This document shows positions 18,246 to 27,374 of a stretch of 64,000 nucleotides of DNA, one piece after another. The notes below the pieces were generated by a model. It saw only the letters and a program-made list of their open reading frames with translations, made no database searches and had not been told where the DNA came from. A program made the translations under genes and the position numbers. Every line of letters starts with the position of its first letter. The stretch's first letter is position 1. Source of the stretch: Acidovorax sp. Leaf191. Its GTDB lineage: Bacteria; Pseudomonadota; Gammaproteobacteria; Burkholderiales; Burkholderiaceae_C. The stretch is taken from NCBI RefSeq assembly GCF_001424425.1, contig NZ_LMPT01000004.1:1-64000 (forward strand). Direction: 5' to 3'.

Positions 18246-19673
18246 TCACTTCTTCGGCCGCGCCCAGTTGGCGATGCTGACCTGCTTGCCGCGCGCCACG
18301 CTCAAAGCGCCCGGTGCCGTGCTCTTGGTGATGGTGCTGCCGCCCCCCACCGTGCCACCTGCGCCGATGGTGACGGGCGCCACCAGCACGCAGTTGCTGC
18401 CGATGTGCACGTCGGCCTCGATCACCGTGCGGTGCTTGTTCGCGCCGTCGTAGTTGGCGGTGATGCTGCCGGCGCCGTAGTTCACGCGCTCGCCCACCGT
18501 GGCGTCGCCCAGGTAGGCCAGGTGGTTGGCCTTGGCGCCGTCGGCCAGCGTGCTGTTCTTCACCTCGACGAAGTTGCCGATGTGCACCTCGCGGCCCAGT
18601 TGCGCACCGGGGCGCAGGCGGGCGAACGGGCCGATGAGCGCACCGGCGCCCACGCTGGCACCGGCCTTTTCGCCGTCGATGTGGGTGTAGGGGTGGATCA
18701 CCGCGCCCGCGGCGATGGTGGCGTTGGCAATGCAGCAGTGCGCGCCGATGCTCACGCCGTCGCCCAGCTCCACGCGGCCGGTGAAGATGCAGTTCACGTC
18801 GATCTCCACATCCTGGCCGCACTGCAGCTCGCCGCGCGCGCTGGTGCGGGTGTCGTCGCGCACATCCAGGCGTGCCGGGTCGGCCAGGCGCACGCCCTGC
18901 TCCATCAGGCTGCGCGCCACGCGCAGCTGGTGCGCGCGCTCCAGCTCGGCCAGTTGCAGCGGGCTGTTCACACCGGCCACCTGCAGCGCATCGGTGATGC
19001 GGTGCGCCACCACGGGCACACCGTCGGCCACGGCCATGGCGACGATGTCGGTCAGGTAGTACTCGCCCTGGGCGTTGTCGTTGGTCAGGCGTGCCAGCCA
19101 GCCTTTGAGCTGGCGCGTGGGCACGGCCATGATGCCGCTGTAGACCTCGGTGATGGCGCGCTGGGCCTCGCTCGCATCTTTATGTTCGACGATGCCCTGC
19201 ACGGCGCCCTGGGCGTCGCGCACGATGCGGCCGTAGCCGGTGGGATCGGCCAGCGTGACGGTGAGCAGCGCCAGGCGCCCGCCGCCATCCTGCGTGCTCG
19301 CATCCACCAGCGCGCGCAGCGTGCCGGCGTGCGTGAGCGGCACGTCGCCCGACAGCACCACGGCCGTGCCGTCGTCAGCCACCAGCGGCGCCGCCTGCTG
19401 CACCGCGTGGCCCGTGCCCAGCTGCGGCTCCTGCCGCGCAAATTTCACATCCAGACCACGGCTGCCACTCGCGGCCCCCGTGCAGGCGGCTTCTACTTCG
19501 GCAGCACCGTGGCCGGTGATGACCACCGCGCTGCGGGCCTGCAGGTGTGCGGCCTGGTCGAGTACGTGGTGCAGCAGCGGGCGCCCCGCCAGGCGCTGCA
19601 GCACTTTGGGGATGCGGCTTTTCATGCGCGTGCCCTTGCCGGCCGCCATGATGAGGATGTCGAGTTGCGTCAT
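18246..19673 (-). CDS. glmU: bifunctional GlcNAc-1-P uridyltransferase / GlcN-1-P acetyltransferase
   Basis: It acetylates glucosamine-1-phosphate and then makes UDP-GlcNAc, two steps after GlmS. The 475-aa product carries the N-terminal uridyltransferase signature (AAGKGTRMKSRIPKVLQ, residues 11-27). Its C-terminal left-handed beta-helix has repeated hexapeptides (residues 270-450) and the NYDGANKH block for acetyl transfer. The length is close to the usual 456. It lies 138 bp upstream of the histidine kinase gene, in the same direction. glmS and glmU sit within 5 kb, so the window holds two enzymes of the UDP-GlcNAc route. Confidence 0.96.
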   Translation of the reverse strand: MTQLDILIMAAGKGTRMKSRIPKVLQRLAGRPLLHHVLDQAAHLQARSAVVITGHGAAEVEAACTGAASGSRGLDVKFARQEPQLGTGHAVQQAAPLVADDGTAVVLSGDVPLTHAGTLRALVDASTQDGGGRLALLTVTLADPTGYGRIVRDAQGAVQGIVEHKDASEAQRAITEVYSGIMAVPTRQLKGWLARLTNDNAQGEYYLTDIVAMAVADGVPVVAHRITDALQVAGVNSPLQLAELERAHQLRVARSLMEQGVRLADPARLDVRDDTRTSARGELQCGQDVEIDVNCIFTGRVELGDGVSIGAHCCIANATIAAGAVIHPYTHIDGEKAGASVGAGALIGPFARLRPGAQLGREVHIGNFVEVKNSTLADGAKANHLAYLGDATVGERVNYGAGSITANYDGANKHRTVIEADVHIGSNCVLVAPVTIGAGGTVGGGSTITKSTAPGALSVARGKQVSIANWARPKK

Positions 19674-19759
19674 GAACGATGAGGGAGAGTGCGGGCCGCG
19701 CCACGGTGCGTGCGCAGGTCGGTACGGGATTATCGGCTGCAGCGCACACCACGCCGCAT

Positions 19760-19790
19760 GCTATGCAAAACATAGCGCCTGGCGCTTGCC
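19760..19790. repeat. small palindromic intergenic repeat, copy 2
   Basis: GCTATGCAAAACATAGC plus GGCGCTTGCC lies between glmU and the Crp/Fnr gene. It has the same core as copy 1, inverted. Confidence 0.7.
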
Positions 19791-19829
19791 AGATGCGCGG
19801 CAAGGCCGTTTTTGATGCCTGTCGGCAGG

Positions 19830-20588
19830 CTACAGCAGCGGCAGCAGGCGCGGGGGCGTGTCGTAGTACTCGGCGATGCGGGCCAGCGCGCGGGTGTTGA
19901 GCAGGCGCAGCCGCCCGTCTTTGAGCTCGTGCAGGCCCAGCATCGACAAGCGCCGCAGCGTCTTGTTGGTGTGCACCAGCGACAGCCCCAGGGCATCGGC
20001 GATGTGCTGCTGGGTGAGCGGAAACGCCACGGTGCCGCCCTCGGCCATGCCGATGCGGTCGAGCCGCCGGTACAGGTGCATCAGCAGCATGGCCACGCGC
20101 TCGGTGGCGTTGCGCCGCCCGGCGGTGAGCAGGTTGTCGTCCACGTGGCCCTCTTCGTGCGCGGCCAGCCAGGTCATGTCGTAGCCCAGGCGCGGGTGCT
20201 CGCGGAACACGGCCCACAGGCTGTCGTTCTGGAACACGCACAGCGAGCACGCAGTCAGCGCCTCCACGCCATGCGCCGAGGCATCGCCGAACTCCTGCTG
20301 CAGGCCCACCAGGTCGCCCGGCAGCAGGAAGTTGAGGATCTGGCGGCGCCCGTCGCTCAGCGTCTTGTAGCGAAACGCCCAGCCCGAATACAGCGTGAAC
20401 AGCCGCGCATTGCCCTGCCCTTCGCGCACCAGCGCGTCGCCGGGCTGCACCGCCATGGTGTCGCTGCGAAACCCCTCGATGAAGTCCAGCACCTGCGGCT
20501 CCACCAGCGTGAACGCGCCGGTCTTGCGAAGTCCGCAGGCTCGGCAGGCAGGAGGGCAGGCGGGGACTACAGGGGGGACAGCGCTCAT
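19830..20588 (-). CDS. Crp/Fnr family transcriptional regulator
   Basis: The 252-aa product has a cyclic-nucleotide-binding-like beta barrel (about residues 30-150) and a winged HTH (PLTQQHIADALGLSLVHTNKTLRRL, about 190-215). The N-terminus has three cysteines in CPPACRAC. Fnr uses an N-terminal Cys cluster plus one internal Cys to hold a 4Fe-4S centre. Here the spacing differs and it is unclear whether a cluster is bound, although Cys residues in the barrel (ACSLC) are available. The signal is therefore unknown. It is divergent from the BLUF gene across 138 bp. Confidence 0.87.
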   Translation of the reverse strand: MSAVPPVVPACPPACRACGLRKTGAFTLVEPQVLDFIEGFRSDTMAVQPGDALVREGQGNARLFTLYSGWAFRYKTLSDGRRQILNFLLPGDLVGLQQEFGDASAHGVEALTACSLCVFQNDSLWAVFREHPRLGYDMTWLAAHEEGHVDDNLLTAGRRNATERVAMLLMHLYRRLDRIGMAEGGTVAFPLTQQHIADALGLSLVHTNKTLRRLSMLGLHELKDGRLRLLNTRALARIAEYYDTPPRLLPLL

Positions 20589-20726
20589 GGTGCGGCGATT
20601 TTAGAAGCGGTCCTTGCGCGCGCAACACAGCAAGAGCGCAGATGTTGCGCAAGTGACGCGCCAATGCCGCGTATGTCTTTTGACATTGCGCGACCGCGCT
20701 GCCCCGGCCTACATTGGGGCATCCCT

Positions 20727-21125
20727 ATGAACCTTTCCCCCGCACTGTACGAGGTGCTGTACGTCAGCATGCTCGCGCCCGACCAACCCCTGAGCGTCGT
20801 GGCCGAGATCGCCGCCGCCGCCCGCGTGGCCAACACCAGGATGGACATCACCGGGCTGCTCATTTTCGACGGCCAGCGCTTTTGCCAGCAGTTCGAGGGG
20901 CCCAAGAAAGCGGTGCTCAAGCTCATCGAGCGCATCCGCAACGACCCGCGCCATGTGAACGTCGAAGTCCTTCACCACGGGCTGCTCGCAGGCCGGCGGT
21001 TCCAGAACTTCAACCTGGCCTTCAGCACCGTGGAAGACGTGGACGCGCTGGCGCGCATGGAGCAGCTGGACGGCGAGGCCGCGCTGGCCGCCTTCACCGC
21101 CGTGTGCGAAGAACTGGATTACTGA
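20727..21125 (+). CDS. BLUF-domain blue-light receptor
   Basis: The 132-aa protein is a single BLUF domain binding FAD. It keeps the photoactive residues: Tyr12 (LYVS), Asn36 (ARVANTRMDITGLL) and Gln54 (FCQQFEG). The usual late Trp and Met (AppA W104/M106 region) are replaced: RRFQNFNLAF has Phe and Leu there. No output domain is fused, so it must act through a partner. It is divergent from a Crp/Fnr regulator gene. A GGGGC lies six bases before the ATG. The last 25 residues form an acidic helix. Confidence 0.9.
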   Translation: MNLSPALYEVLYVSMLAPDQPLSVVAEIAAAARVANTRMDITGLLIFDGQRFCQQFEGPKKAVLKLIERIRNDPRHVNVEVLHHGLLAGRRFQNFNLAFSTVEDVDALARMEQLDGEAALAAFTAVCEELDY

Positions 21126-21261
21126 GACCTACCCTCCCCCGGTCACCCGCGCACGGCCCGGCCGCCTTCCCAACGCGCCTGGCCTGGCCAGGCCAAGCAG
21201 TTGCACGGCAACCCGCCCGACGCTCACGCTGCCACTCAGGCTTGTCGCCAAGGTCTTCCGT

Positions 21262-22545
21262 TCAGGCCTGCCCGTGCGGCCAGCGCCGCAGCACCAAGGT
21301 GGCATTCACCCCGCCAAAACCGAAGCCGTTGACCATGGCGTGCGACAGCGCCATGGGCCGGGCTGCCAGCGCCACCATGTCCAGGCCCGCCGCCTGCTCA
21401 TCGGGCGTGTGCAGGTTGAGCGTGCCGGGCACCACTTGGTCGCGCAGCGCCAGCACCGTGAAGATCGCTGCCACCGCACCTGCCGCACCCAGCAGGTGCC
21501 CGGTGGCCGACTTGGTGGAGCTGACGGCGATGCCGCCGTCAGTGCCGAACACGCGGCGGATCGCTGCCAGCTCGCCCCGGTCTCCGACCATGGTGGAGGT
21601 GGCGTGGGCGTTGAGGTACTGCACCTCGCCAGCGCGCAGCCCCGCCTGCGCCAGGGCTGCCTCCATGCTGCGGGCCGCCCCATCGCCATCCTCGGGGCCC
21701 GAGGTGATGTGGTACGCGTCGGCCGACGTGCCGTAGCCCACCAGCTCGGCCAGCGGCTGCGCGCCGCGGGCCAGCGCGTGCTCCAGCGCCTCGATGACCA
21801 GCATGCCCGCGCCCTCGCCCATCACGAAGCCGTCACGCTGCGCATCGAACGGGCGCGAGGCCTCGTGCGGCGCATCGTTGAAGCCCGTGGACAGCGCCTT
21901 GGCCGCAGCGAACGCGCCCAGGCTCACCCGGTCGATGGCGGCCTCGCTGCCGCCGCACACGGCGATGTCGGCCTCGCCGCAGCGGATCATGCGGGCCGCA
22001 TCGCCCAGCGCCTGCACGCTGGCGGCACAGGCCGTCACCGGCGCACCCAGCGGGCCCTTGAGCCCGTGGCGGATGGACACATGCCCCGCCGCCAGGTTGA
22101 CCAGGAACGACGGCACGGTGAACGGCGACAGCCGCTGCGGCCCGCGCGTTTCGGTGGTGCGCACCGCATCGGCAATGGCGCCGAACCCGCCGATGCCCGA
22201 TGCGATGACGGTGGCCGTGCGCGCGAGCGCAGCCGCATCGCCGCCCGCCACGGGCCAGCCGGCCTGCGCCAGCGCCTGCTGCGCTGCGCCCAGCGCGAAC
22301 GGGATGAAGCGGTCCATCTTGCGCTGGTCCTTGGGCGAGACGATGGCGTCCACATCCCAGCCGCCCTCGGGGTCCTCGGCCAAGCTCAGCACACGCCCTG
22401 CGACCTGGGCGGGGACGCCTTCTGCGACCCCGTCCGGCAGGCGGGTGATGCCCGAGCGCGCGGCGAGCAGGCGCTGCCAGGCCAGTTCCACCTGGCTGCC
22501 CAGGGGCGAGACCAGACCCATGCCGGTGATGACGACGCGGCGCAT
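21262..22545 (-). CDS. FabF-like beta-ketoacyl-ACP synthase
   Basis: It condenses acyl chains with malonyl-ACP. The 427-aa product carries the Cys-His-His triad: Cys173 (TACAASVQA), His314 (NAHATST) and His350 (KSATGHLLGAAG), plus the Gly-rich end NGFGFGGVNATL. No acpP, fabG or fabD gene lies next to it, so it is likely a second, solo FabF rather than the housekeeping copy. It may serve a specialised lipid. It is divergent from a TetR regulator across 324 bp of otherwise empty DNA. The TetR gene may control it. Confidence 0.9.
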   Translation of the reverse strand: MRRVVITGMGLVSPLGSQVELAWQRLLAARSGITRLPDGVAEGVPAQVAGRVLSLAEDPEGGWDVDAIVSPKDQRKMDRFIPFALGAAQQALAQAGWPVAGGDAAALARTATVIASGIGGFGAIADAVRTTETRGPQRLSPFTVPSFLVNLAAGHVSIRHGLKGPLGAPVTACAASVQALGDAARMIRCGEADIAVCGGSEAAIDRVSLGAFAAAKALSTGFNDAPHEASRPFDAQRDGFVMGEGAGMLVIEALEHALARGAQPLAELVGYGTSADAYHITSGPEDGDGAARSMEAALAQAGLRAGEVQYLNAHATSTMVGDRGELAAIRRVFGTDGGIAVSSTKSATGHLLGAAGAVAAIFTVLALRDQVVPGTLNLHTPDEQAAGLDMVALAARPMALSHAMVNGFGFGGVNATLVLRRWPHGQA

Positions 22546-22835
22546 CAGCCGATGGCTCCAGGGCAGCGGGCGGCGGTCAGCGCGCCAAGGGGGGTCACAG
22601 TGGATTTCATGAAAACATCTCGCTGGTAATGGGCCTGCCCTGCAGCGCCCCTGGCGGCGGCTGCAGCGTCAAAGCGGCGCGGCCCTCACGACCTCACTGC
22701 GTGAAGGCCACGCGGTGCACCGCCCGCGCGGGCCCGAGGGACGGCGCAGCATCACCACCGCATTCACAGGGGCAAGGCTGGATTTCAAAGCCGAGGCTTA
22801 TGATTGGAGCCGTCATCATAAGCACAAAACAACTT

Positions 22836-22853
22836 ATTGCGTACGACCGCAAT
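22836..22853. promoter_or_regulatory. palindromic operator upstream of the TetR gene
   Basis: ATTGCG-TACGAC-CGCAAT is a perfect 6-bp inverted repeat, 16 bp before the TetR start codon, in an AT-rich promoter region. Autoregulation is likely. Confidence 0.6.
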
Positions 22854-22869
22854 CATTAAAAGGTTTTCC

Positions 22870-23466
22870 ATGAAGGTGTCCAAAGCACAGGCCGCAGAGA
22901 ACCGCCAGGGCATCCTGGACGCGGCGTCGCGGCTGTACCGCGAGCGCGGCCTGACGGGCGTGGGCGTGGCCGACATCACCCGCGACGCCGGGCTGACGCA
23001 CGGTGGGCTGTACCGGCATTTCGCGTCCAAGGACGCCCTGGTGCGCGAGGCCTGCGCGCGTGCGTTCGACTGGTCGATCGCGCCGCTGGACGGGCACACG
23101 CCCAACGCCAACATGGCGGACCGCATCAAAAGCTATCTCTCGCCACAGCACCGCGACGAACCCGGCAACGGTTGCCCGGCCGCTGCGCTGGCGGTGGACG
23201 CGGCCCGCGCGGGGCCCGAGTTGTCGCAGGTGTTTGCCGAAGGCATCGAGCGCAACATCCAGCGCTTCACACAGTTGCTGGCCGACCACGCGCCGGGCGC
23301 CCCACCCTCGGCCCAGCGTGCACGGGCCATGGAAGTGCTGGCCACCATGGTCGGCGGCCTGGCGCTGGCGCGGGCCACGGCTGCGGGGCAGCCCGAGCTG
23401 TCGCAGGAAATCCTGGTCACGCTGCAGGCGCAGCTGATCGACCTGCTGGAGACCCCGCCACGCTGA
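22870..23466 (+). CDS. TetR/AcrR family transcriptional regulator
   Basis: The 198-aa product has a TetR HTH at residues 10-55 (AASRLYRERGLTGVGVADIT...HGGLYRHFASKDAL). The C-terminal ligand domain, with a GCPAAAL segment and TMVGGLALARA, resembles the TetR group that pairs with FabG/short-chain dehydrogenase or efflux genes. The start at ATG 22870 has AAAAGG six bases upstream. It is divergent from the FabF-like gene. The inducer is unknown. Confidence 0.9.
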   Translation: MKVSKAQAAENRQGILDAASRLYRERGLTGVGVADITRDAGLTHGGLYRHFASKDALVREACARAFDWSIAPLDGHTPNANMADRIKSYLSPQHRDEPGNGCPAAALAVDAARAGPELSQVFAEGIERNIQRFTQLLADHAPGAPPSAQRARAMEVLATMVGGLALARATAAGQPELSQEILVTLQAQLIDLLETPPR

Positions 23467-23508
23467 CGCAAGGCGCGCACCCCGCTGCCTTGGGCGTGTC
23501 GCGTCTTG

Positions 23509-23560
23509 TTTGCTATCAAAAAAATAGCTTCTGGCGCTTGCGGGACAAGCGGCAGAAGCT
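23509..23560. repeat. small palindromic intergenic repeat, copy 3
   Basis: TTTGCTATCAAAAAAATAGC, then TTCTGGCGCTTGC and a second arm GACAAGCGGCAGAAGCT. This is a fuller copy with two paired arms, lying between the TetR and DUF2917 genes. Confidence 0.75.
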
Positions 23561-23661
23561 CTCAGGGCATTGATTTCCGGGTCGTTCCCTGCCGTGCCGG
23601 TGATGGCACGGCGTCGACACCCTGGCGCAGGGTCTGCAGGGCAGCCCCGGGCCGGCGTGCC

Positions 23662-24072
23662 TCAGGCGCAGCAGGCGTCCGTGGACACGCGCTGGTCGGA
23701 GGCTGCGGCACTGCCGAAAGCCGCGCGGCGCCACCAGGGTGCAGCGCCTTCGGCATGCGCCGCTGCGGCGGCCACCGCGGCCACGCGGTACTGCAGGCGC
23801 TGCGTGCCCAGGGGCTCGACCACGGCATGCTGGCCGGCAGCGATCTGCAGCGTCTGGCCGGCGTGCAGGAAGAAGTCGCCGGCCTCGGCGCCCGTGCCGT
23901 ACGGGCCGGCATCGAGCGTGACCCAGGCGTGGCCTTCGGCGACGCGCAGGGCCAGGGCCGCGCGGGGTGTCAGGCTGACTGCGTTGCCGGGCAGCACGGT
24001 GGTGGCGCCCTGGGCGGACTTTGCCGTGGCAGCGGCGGATTGGACTTGGAAGGTGTGCGAGGTGGTGTTCAT
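23662..24072 (-). CDS. DUF2917 family protein, 136 aa
   Basis: The core follows the DUF2917 pattern: GHAWVTLDAGPYG near residue 47, GDFFLHAGQTLQIAAGQHAVVEP near residue 65, and a beta-rich centre. The C-terminus is Ala-rich and ends in two cysteines (DACCA). GGAG lies six bases before the ATG. The next gene upstream in the same direction is a second DUF2917 gene. The function of the family is unknown. Confidence 0.75.
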   Translation of the reverse strand: MNTTSHTFQVQSAAATAKSAQGATTVLPGNAVSLTPRAALALRVAEGHAWVTLDAGPYGTGAEAGDFFLHAGQTLQIAAGQHAVVEPLGTQRLQYRVAAVAAAAAHAEGAAPWWRRAAFGSAAASDQRVSTDACCA

Positions 24073-24177
24073 GGCGTTCTCCGGGTTTACCCTTGATGGA
24101 CTCTATGGTGCGGCGTGCTAGACACGGCGTCCAATGAAAAGGAATGTGCCGATTGATGCTCTTCTTGCATGTCGCCC

Positions 24178-24744
24178 TCAAGCCGTGGTGCGAGCACGGG
24201 GCGCTGCTATCCGAAAGAGAGCAAACCGCGCGATTCCGACCGCCAGCCGGCTGCCTGCGCCCAACACCTGCACGCCCGCCTGGCCCACGGCACGGCCGCC
24301 CTGGCCCAGGGCCTGCATCAGGTCGCGCAGGGGCAAGGCGACGCTGCATTCCCACTCGGCACCGGGCCGCAGCAGGCGCTGTGCTGGTGCAGCGGGCTGC
24401 GCCGCCCACTCGAAGGCCACGGTTTCAGGCAGCGCGCCCGCAGGGCTCCAGGCTTCCATCACCACATGCTGGCCGGGCGCGACCACCAGGCGCTCGCCGG
24501 CCTGCAGCACGTGGTCGGCCAGGCACAAGGGCAGGTCAGAGCGCAAGTCCGCCGGCAGCCCGGCCAGCGACGCGCCCCGCAGGGTGACCCAGGCGCGGCC
24601 CTGCGCGATGGCCAACACGCCGTGCTCGCGCGGGTGCAGCGACAGGGCTCGGCCAGGGTTCAGTTTCCAGCAACCGGCCGCAGGTCGGCCAGCCGATGGG
24701 GCTTGGGCGGATTGTTGCGATTCCAGAACGTTGCGGGCTGGCAT
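24178..24744 (-). CDS. DUF2917 family protein, 188 aa
   Basis: It is a paralogue of the neighbour at 23662: GRAWVTLRGASL near residue 50 and LQAGERLVVAPGQHVVMEA near residue 85. It has a longer, arginine-rich C-terminal tail. A clear AAGGAG lies before the ATG. It is divergent from a LysR regulator gene, an arrangement I recall for DUF2917 genes in Comamonadaceae, so the LysR protein may control the pair. Confidence 0.75.
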   Translation of the reverse strand: MPARNVLESQQSAQAPSAGRPAAGCWKLNPGRALSLHPREHGVLAIAQGRAWVTLRGASLAGLPADLRSDLPLCLADHVLQAGERLVVAPGQHVVMEAWSPAGALPETVAFEWAAQPAAPAQRLLRPGAEWECSVALPLRDLMQALGQGGRAVGQAGVQVLGAGSRLAVGIARFALFRIAAPRARTTA

Positions 24745-24881
24745 GACGGACTCCTTCAGGTGCGCTCAATGCGCGTTGATGAGCATCAATGTTGCCGCCA
24801 GCGCCCTACCCAGTCCAATGAAAACGCGGTACGCTATTCATTCCATCGACGCATGAATCTGGACCTCCTCAGGAACCCGCC

Positions 24882-25886
24882 ATGGCCTCAGCCGAGTACT
24901 CTCCCGCCGTCCTTCGCACCCGCGCCGTGGCCACCGGCCACTGGCGCGCCTTTCTGGCCGTGGCGCGGCACCTGAACTTCCGCGCCGCCGCCGACGAGCT
25001 GTCGCTCACCCAGTCGGCCGTGAGCCGCCAGATCCAGGCGCTGGAAGAAGAAGTGGGTGTGGCGCTGTTCCTGCGCCACACGCGCGCGGTGGAGCTGACC
25101 AGCGCGGGTGCGCAGCTGCAGCGCGCCGTGGCCCCGGCCATCGAGCGCATGGACGCCGCCGTGCGCCTGGTGCGCCAGACGGCCGGCCGGCGCAGCGTGG
25201 CCATCACCACCTGGGCCAGCTTTGCATCGATGTGGCTCATCCCGCGCATGGAGGAGTTCCAGCGCGACAACCCGGGCATCGACATCCGCATCGATGCAAG
25301 CGACGTGCAGATCGACCTGGACACCTCGGATGTGGACCTGGCGCTGCGCTACGCCATGCCCGGCGGCGCCACGCAGGGCGGCACGCGCCTGTTCGGCGAG
25401 CAACTGGCCGTCGTGGCGAGCCCCTGGCTGCTCAAAAGCGGCAAGCCCCTGCGCACGCCGGCCGACGTGGCGCAGTTCACCCTCATCGAGGCGGGCGACG
25501 CCCACCGCACGCATTACCTGGAGTACCTGAGCTGGCGCCGCTGGTTCGACGCGCGCGAACTGGCCAAGCTGCAGCCTGAGCGCTGGCTGTACTTCAACTA
25601 CGCACACCAGATCGTGCAGGCCGCGCTGGCCGGCCAGGGCCTGGCGCTGGCCCGCATGCCGCTGATCGCAGACGCCCTGGCCTCGGGCGACCTGGTGGAG
25701 GTGCTGCCCGGCCACCGCATCGACTCGCCCCTGACCTACTGGCTGATGGTGGGCCCCCGCAGCGCCCAGCGCCCGGAGATCAAGGCGTTCTGCGCCTGGC
25801 TGGAGCTGCAGGCCCAGGCGACGCGCGAGGCGATTGGCGATGTGCCGGACCCGGATCTCAATGACGACCTGGACGGGGCCGATTAG
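24882..25886 (+). CDS. LysR family transcriptional regulator
   Basis: The 334-aa product has an N-terminal winged HTH (FLAVARHLNFRAAADELSLTQSAVSRQIQALEEEVG, within residues 25-60) and a type-2 periplasmic-binding-like effector domain of the GcvA subgroup (ASMWLIPRMEEFQRDNPGIDIRI; SDVDLALRY). AGGA lies eight bases before the ATG. It is divergent from two DUF2917 genes, its probable targets. The effector is unknown. The stop codon overlaps the start of a palindromic repeat. Confidence 0.92.
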   Translation: MASAEYSPAVLRTRAVATGHWRAFLAVARHLNFRAAADELSLTQSAVSRQIQALEEEVGVALFLRHTRAVELTSAGAQLQRAVAPAIERMDAAVRLVRQTAGRRSVAITTWASFASMWLIPRMEEFQRDNPGIDIRIDASDVQIDLDTSDVDLALRYAMPGGATQGGTRLFGEQLAVVASPWLLKSGKPLRTPADVAQFTLIEAGDAHRTHYLEYLSWRRWFDARELAKLQPERWLYFNYAHQIVQAALAGQGLALARMPLIADALASGDLVEVLPGHRIDSPLTYWLMVGPRSAQRPEIKAFCAWLELQAQATREAIGDVPDPDLNDDLDGAD

Positions 25887-25930
25887 CTACCAATTGAATA
25901 GCTGGCAGCGCCCCTAAAGCGAGCGCTGCA
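25885..25930. repeat. small palindromic intergenic repeat, copy 4
   Basis: AGCTACCAATTGAATAGCTG followed by GCAGCGCCCC and AGCGAGCGCTGCA. It overlaps the LysR stop codon and lies just before the convergent tyrS end, where it may act in transcription termination. Confidence 0.65.
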
Positions 25931-25936
25931 GGCCCG

Positions 25937-27169
25937 TCAAGCCAGCGTCACCCGTGCGAATTTCCGCTTGCCCACCTGCACCACGTAGGTGCCCGCGTCG
26001 AGCTTCAGGCCCTTGTCGCTGACCACGCTGCCATCCACGCGCACGCCGCCGCCGTCGATCAGGCGGCTGGCCTCGCTGCCCGACGGCGCGAGGTTGGCCT
26101 GCTTGAGCAGCGCACCGATGCCCAGCGGCGCGCCCGACAGGCTCACCTCGGGAATCTCATCGGGCACGCCGCCCTTGCTGCGGTTGATGAAGTCCTGCTC
26201 GGCCGCCTCGGCCGCGGCCGCGCTGTGAAAGCGCGTGGTGATCTCCTTGGCGAGCATCACCTTGGCGTCCTTGGGGTTGCGCCCGCCGGCGATCTCGGCC
26301 TTGAGCGCAGCGATGTCGGCCAGGCTCTTGAACGACAGCAGCGTGTACCAGTCCCACATGAGCGTGTCGCTGATCGACAGCACCTTGGCGAACATGGTGT
26401 TGGGCTCTTCGGTGATGCCGATGTAGTTGTTCTTGGACTTGGACATCTTGTCCACGCCGTCCAGGCCCACCAGCAGCGGCATGGTGAGCACACACTGCGG
26501 CTCCTGGCCGTACTCCTGCTGCAGGTGGCGCCCCATGAGCAGGTTGAACTTCTGGTCGGTGCCGCCCAGCTCCAGGTCGCTTTTCAACGCCACCGAGTCG
26601 TAGCCCTGCATCAGCGGGTACAAGAATTCGTGCACCGAGATGGACTGCCCGGTGGTGAAGCGCTTGTGAAAATCGTCGCGCTCCATCATGCGGGCCACGG
26701 TGTACTTGGCGGCCAGCTGGATCATGCCGCTGGCACCCAGGGGCTCGCTCCATTCGCTGTTGTAGCGGATCTCGGTGCGCGCCGGGTCCAGCACCAGGCT
26801 GGCCTGGCGGTAGTAGGTCTCGGCGTTGGCCTTGATCTGATCCTTGGTGAGCGGCGGGCGCGTGCTGTTGCGGCCAGAAGGGTCGCCGATCAGGCTGGTG
26901 AAATCGCCGATCAGAAAGATCACCTGGTGGCCCAGATCTTGCAACTGGCGCATCTTGTTGAGCACCACGGTGTGGCCGATGTGGATGTCGGGCGCGGTGG
27001 GGTCCAGCCCCAGCTTGACACGCAGGGGCTGGCCCGACGCTTCGGAGCGCGCGAGCTTTTGGACCCACTCGTCCTGGGGCAGCAGCTCGTCGACACCGCG
27101 CAGCGAGATTTCGAGCGCCTTTCCTACACCATCGGACACCGGGCTTGTTGTAACAGCAGATTGATTCAT
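25937..27169 (-). CDS. tyrS: tyrosyl-tRNA synthetase (TyrRS-Z type)
   Basis: It charges tRNA-Tyr. The 410-aa class I synthetase carries HIGH (residues 63-66) and KMSKS in [12 protein letters not shown] (about 235-245). A C-terminal S4 RNA-binding domain ([16 protein letters not shown]) is also present. The [16 protein letters not shown] block is typical of the TyrZ subgroup. The length matches the family. It is divergent from the M23 peptidase gene across about 200 bp that includes a perfect TGTCTAGACA palindrome near 27185. Confidence 0.96.
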   Translation of the reverse strand: MNQSAVTTSPVSDGVGKALEISLRGVDELLPQDEWVQKLARSEASGQPLRVKLGLDPTAPDIHIGHTVVLNKMRQLQDLGHQVIFLIGDFTSLIGDPSGRNSTRPPLTKDQIKANAETYYRQASLVLDPARTEIRYNSEWSEPLGASGMIQLAAKYTVARMMERDDFHKRFTTGQSISVHEFLYPLMQGYDSVALKSDLELGGTDQKFNLLMGRHLQQEYGQEPQCVLTMPLLVGLDGVDKMSKSKNNYIGITEEPNTMFAKVLSISDTLMWDWYTLLSFKSLADIAALKAEIAGGRNPKDAKVMLAKEITTRFHSAAAAEAAEQDFINRSKGGVPDEIPEVSLSGAPLGIGALLKQANLAPSGSEASRLIDGGGVRVDGSVVSDKGLKLDAGTYVVQVGKRKFARVTLA

Positions 27170-27374
27170 AAGGGTTTTTTGGGATGTCTAGACAGCGTGC
27201 GCCGCTATACTTGCGCCCACCTTGCCAAGGCGGGATTCTAGTGGGCCCGGTGTTGCGACGCCTTCATCCCGCACCCGCTACCTTGCACCTGACAGCTTGT
27301 GACTCCAGCCTCGCCCTGCTTGCGCGCGCAGCAGGGGAGTGTCATGGAGCCACGTTCACCCTGGGGATAGACCT

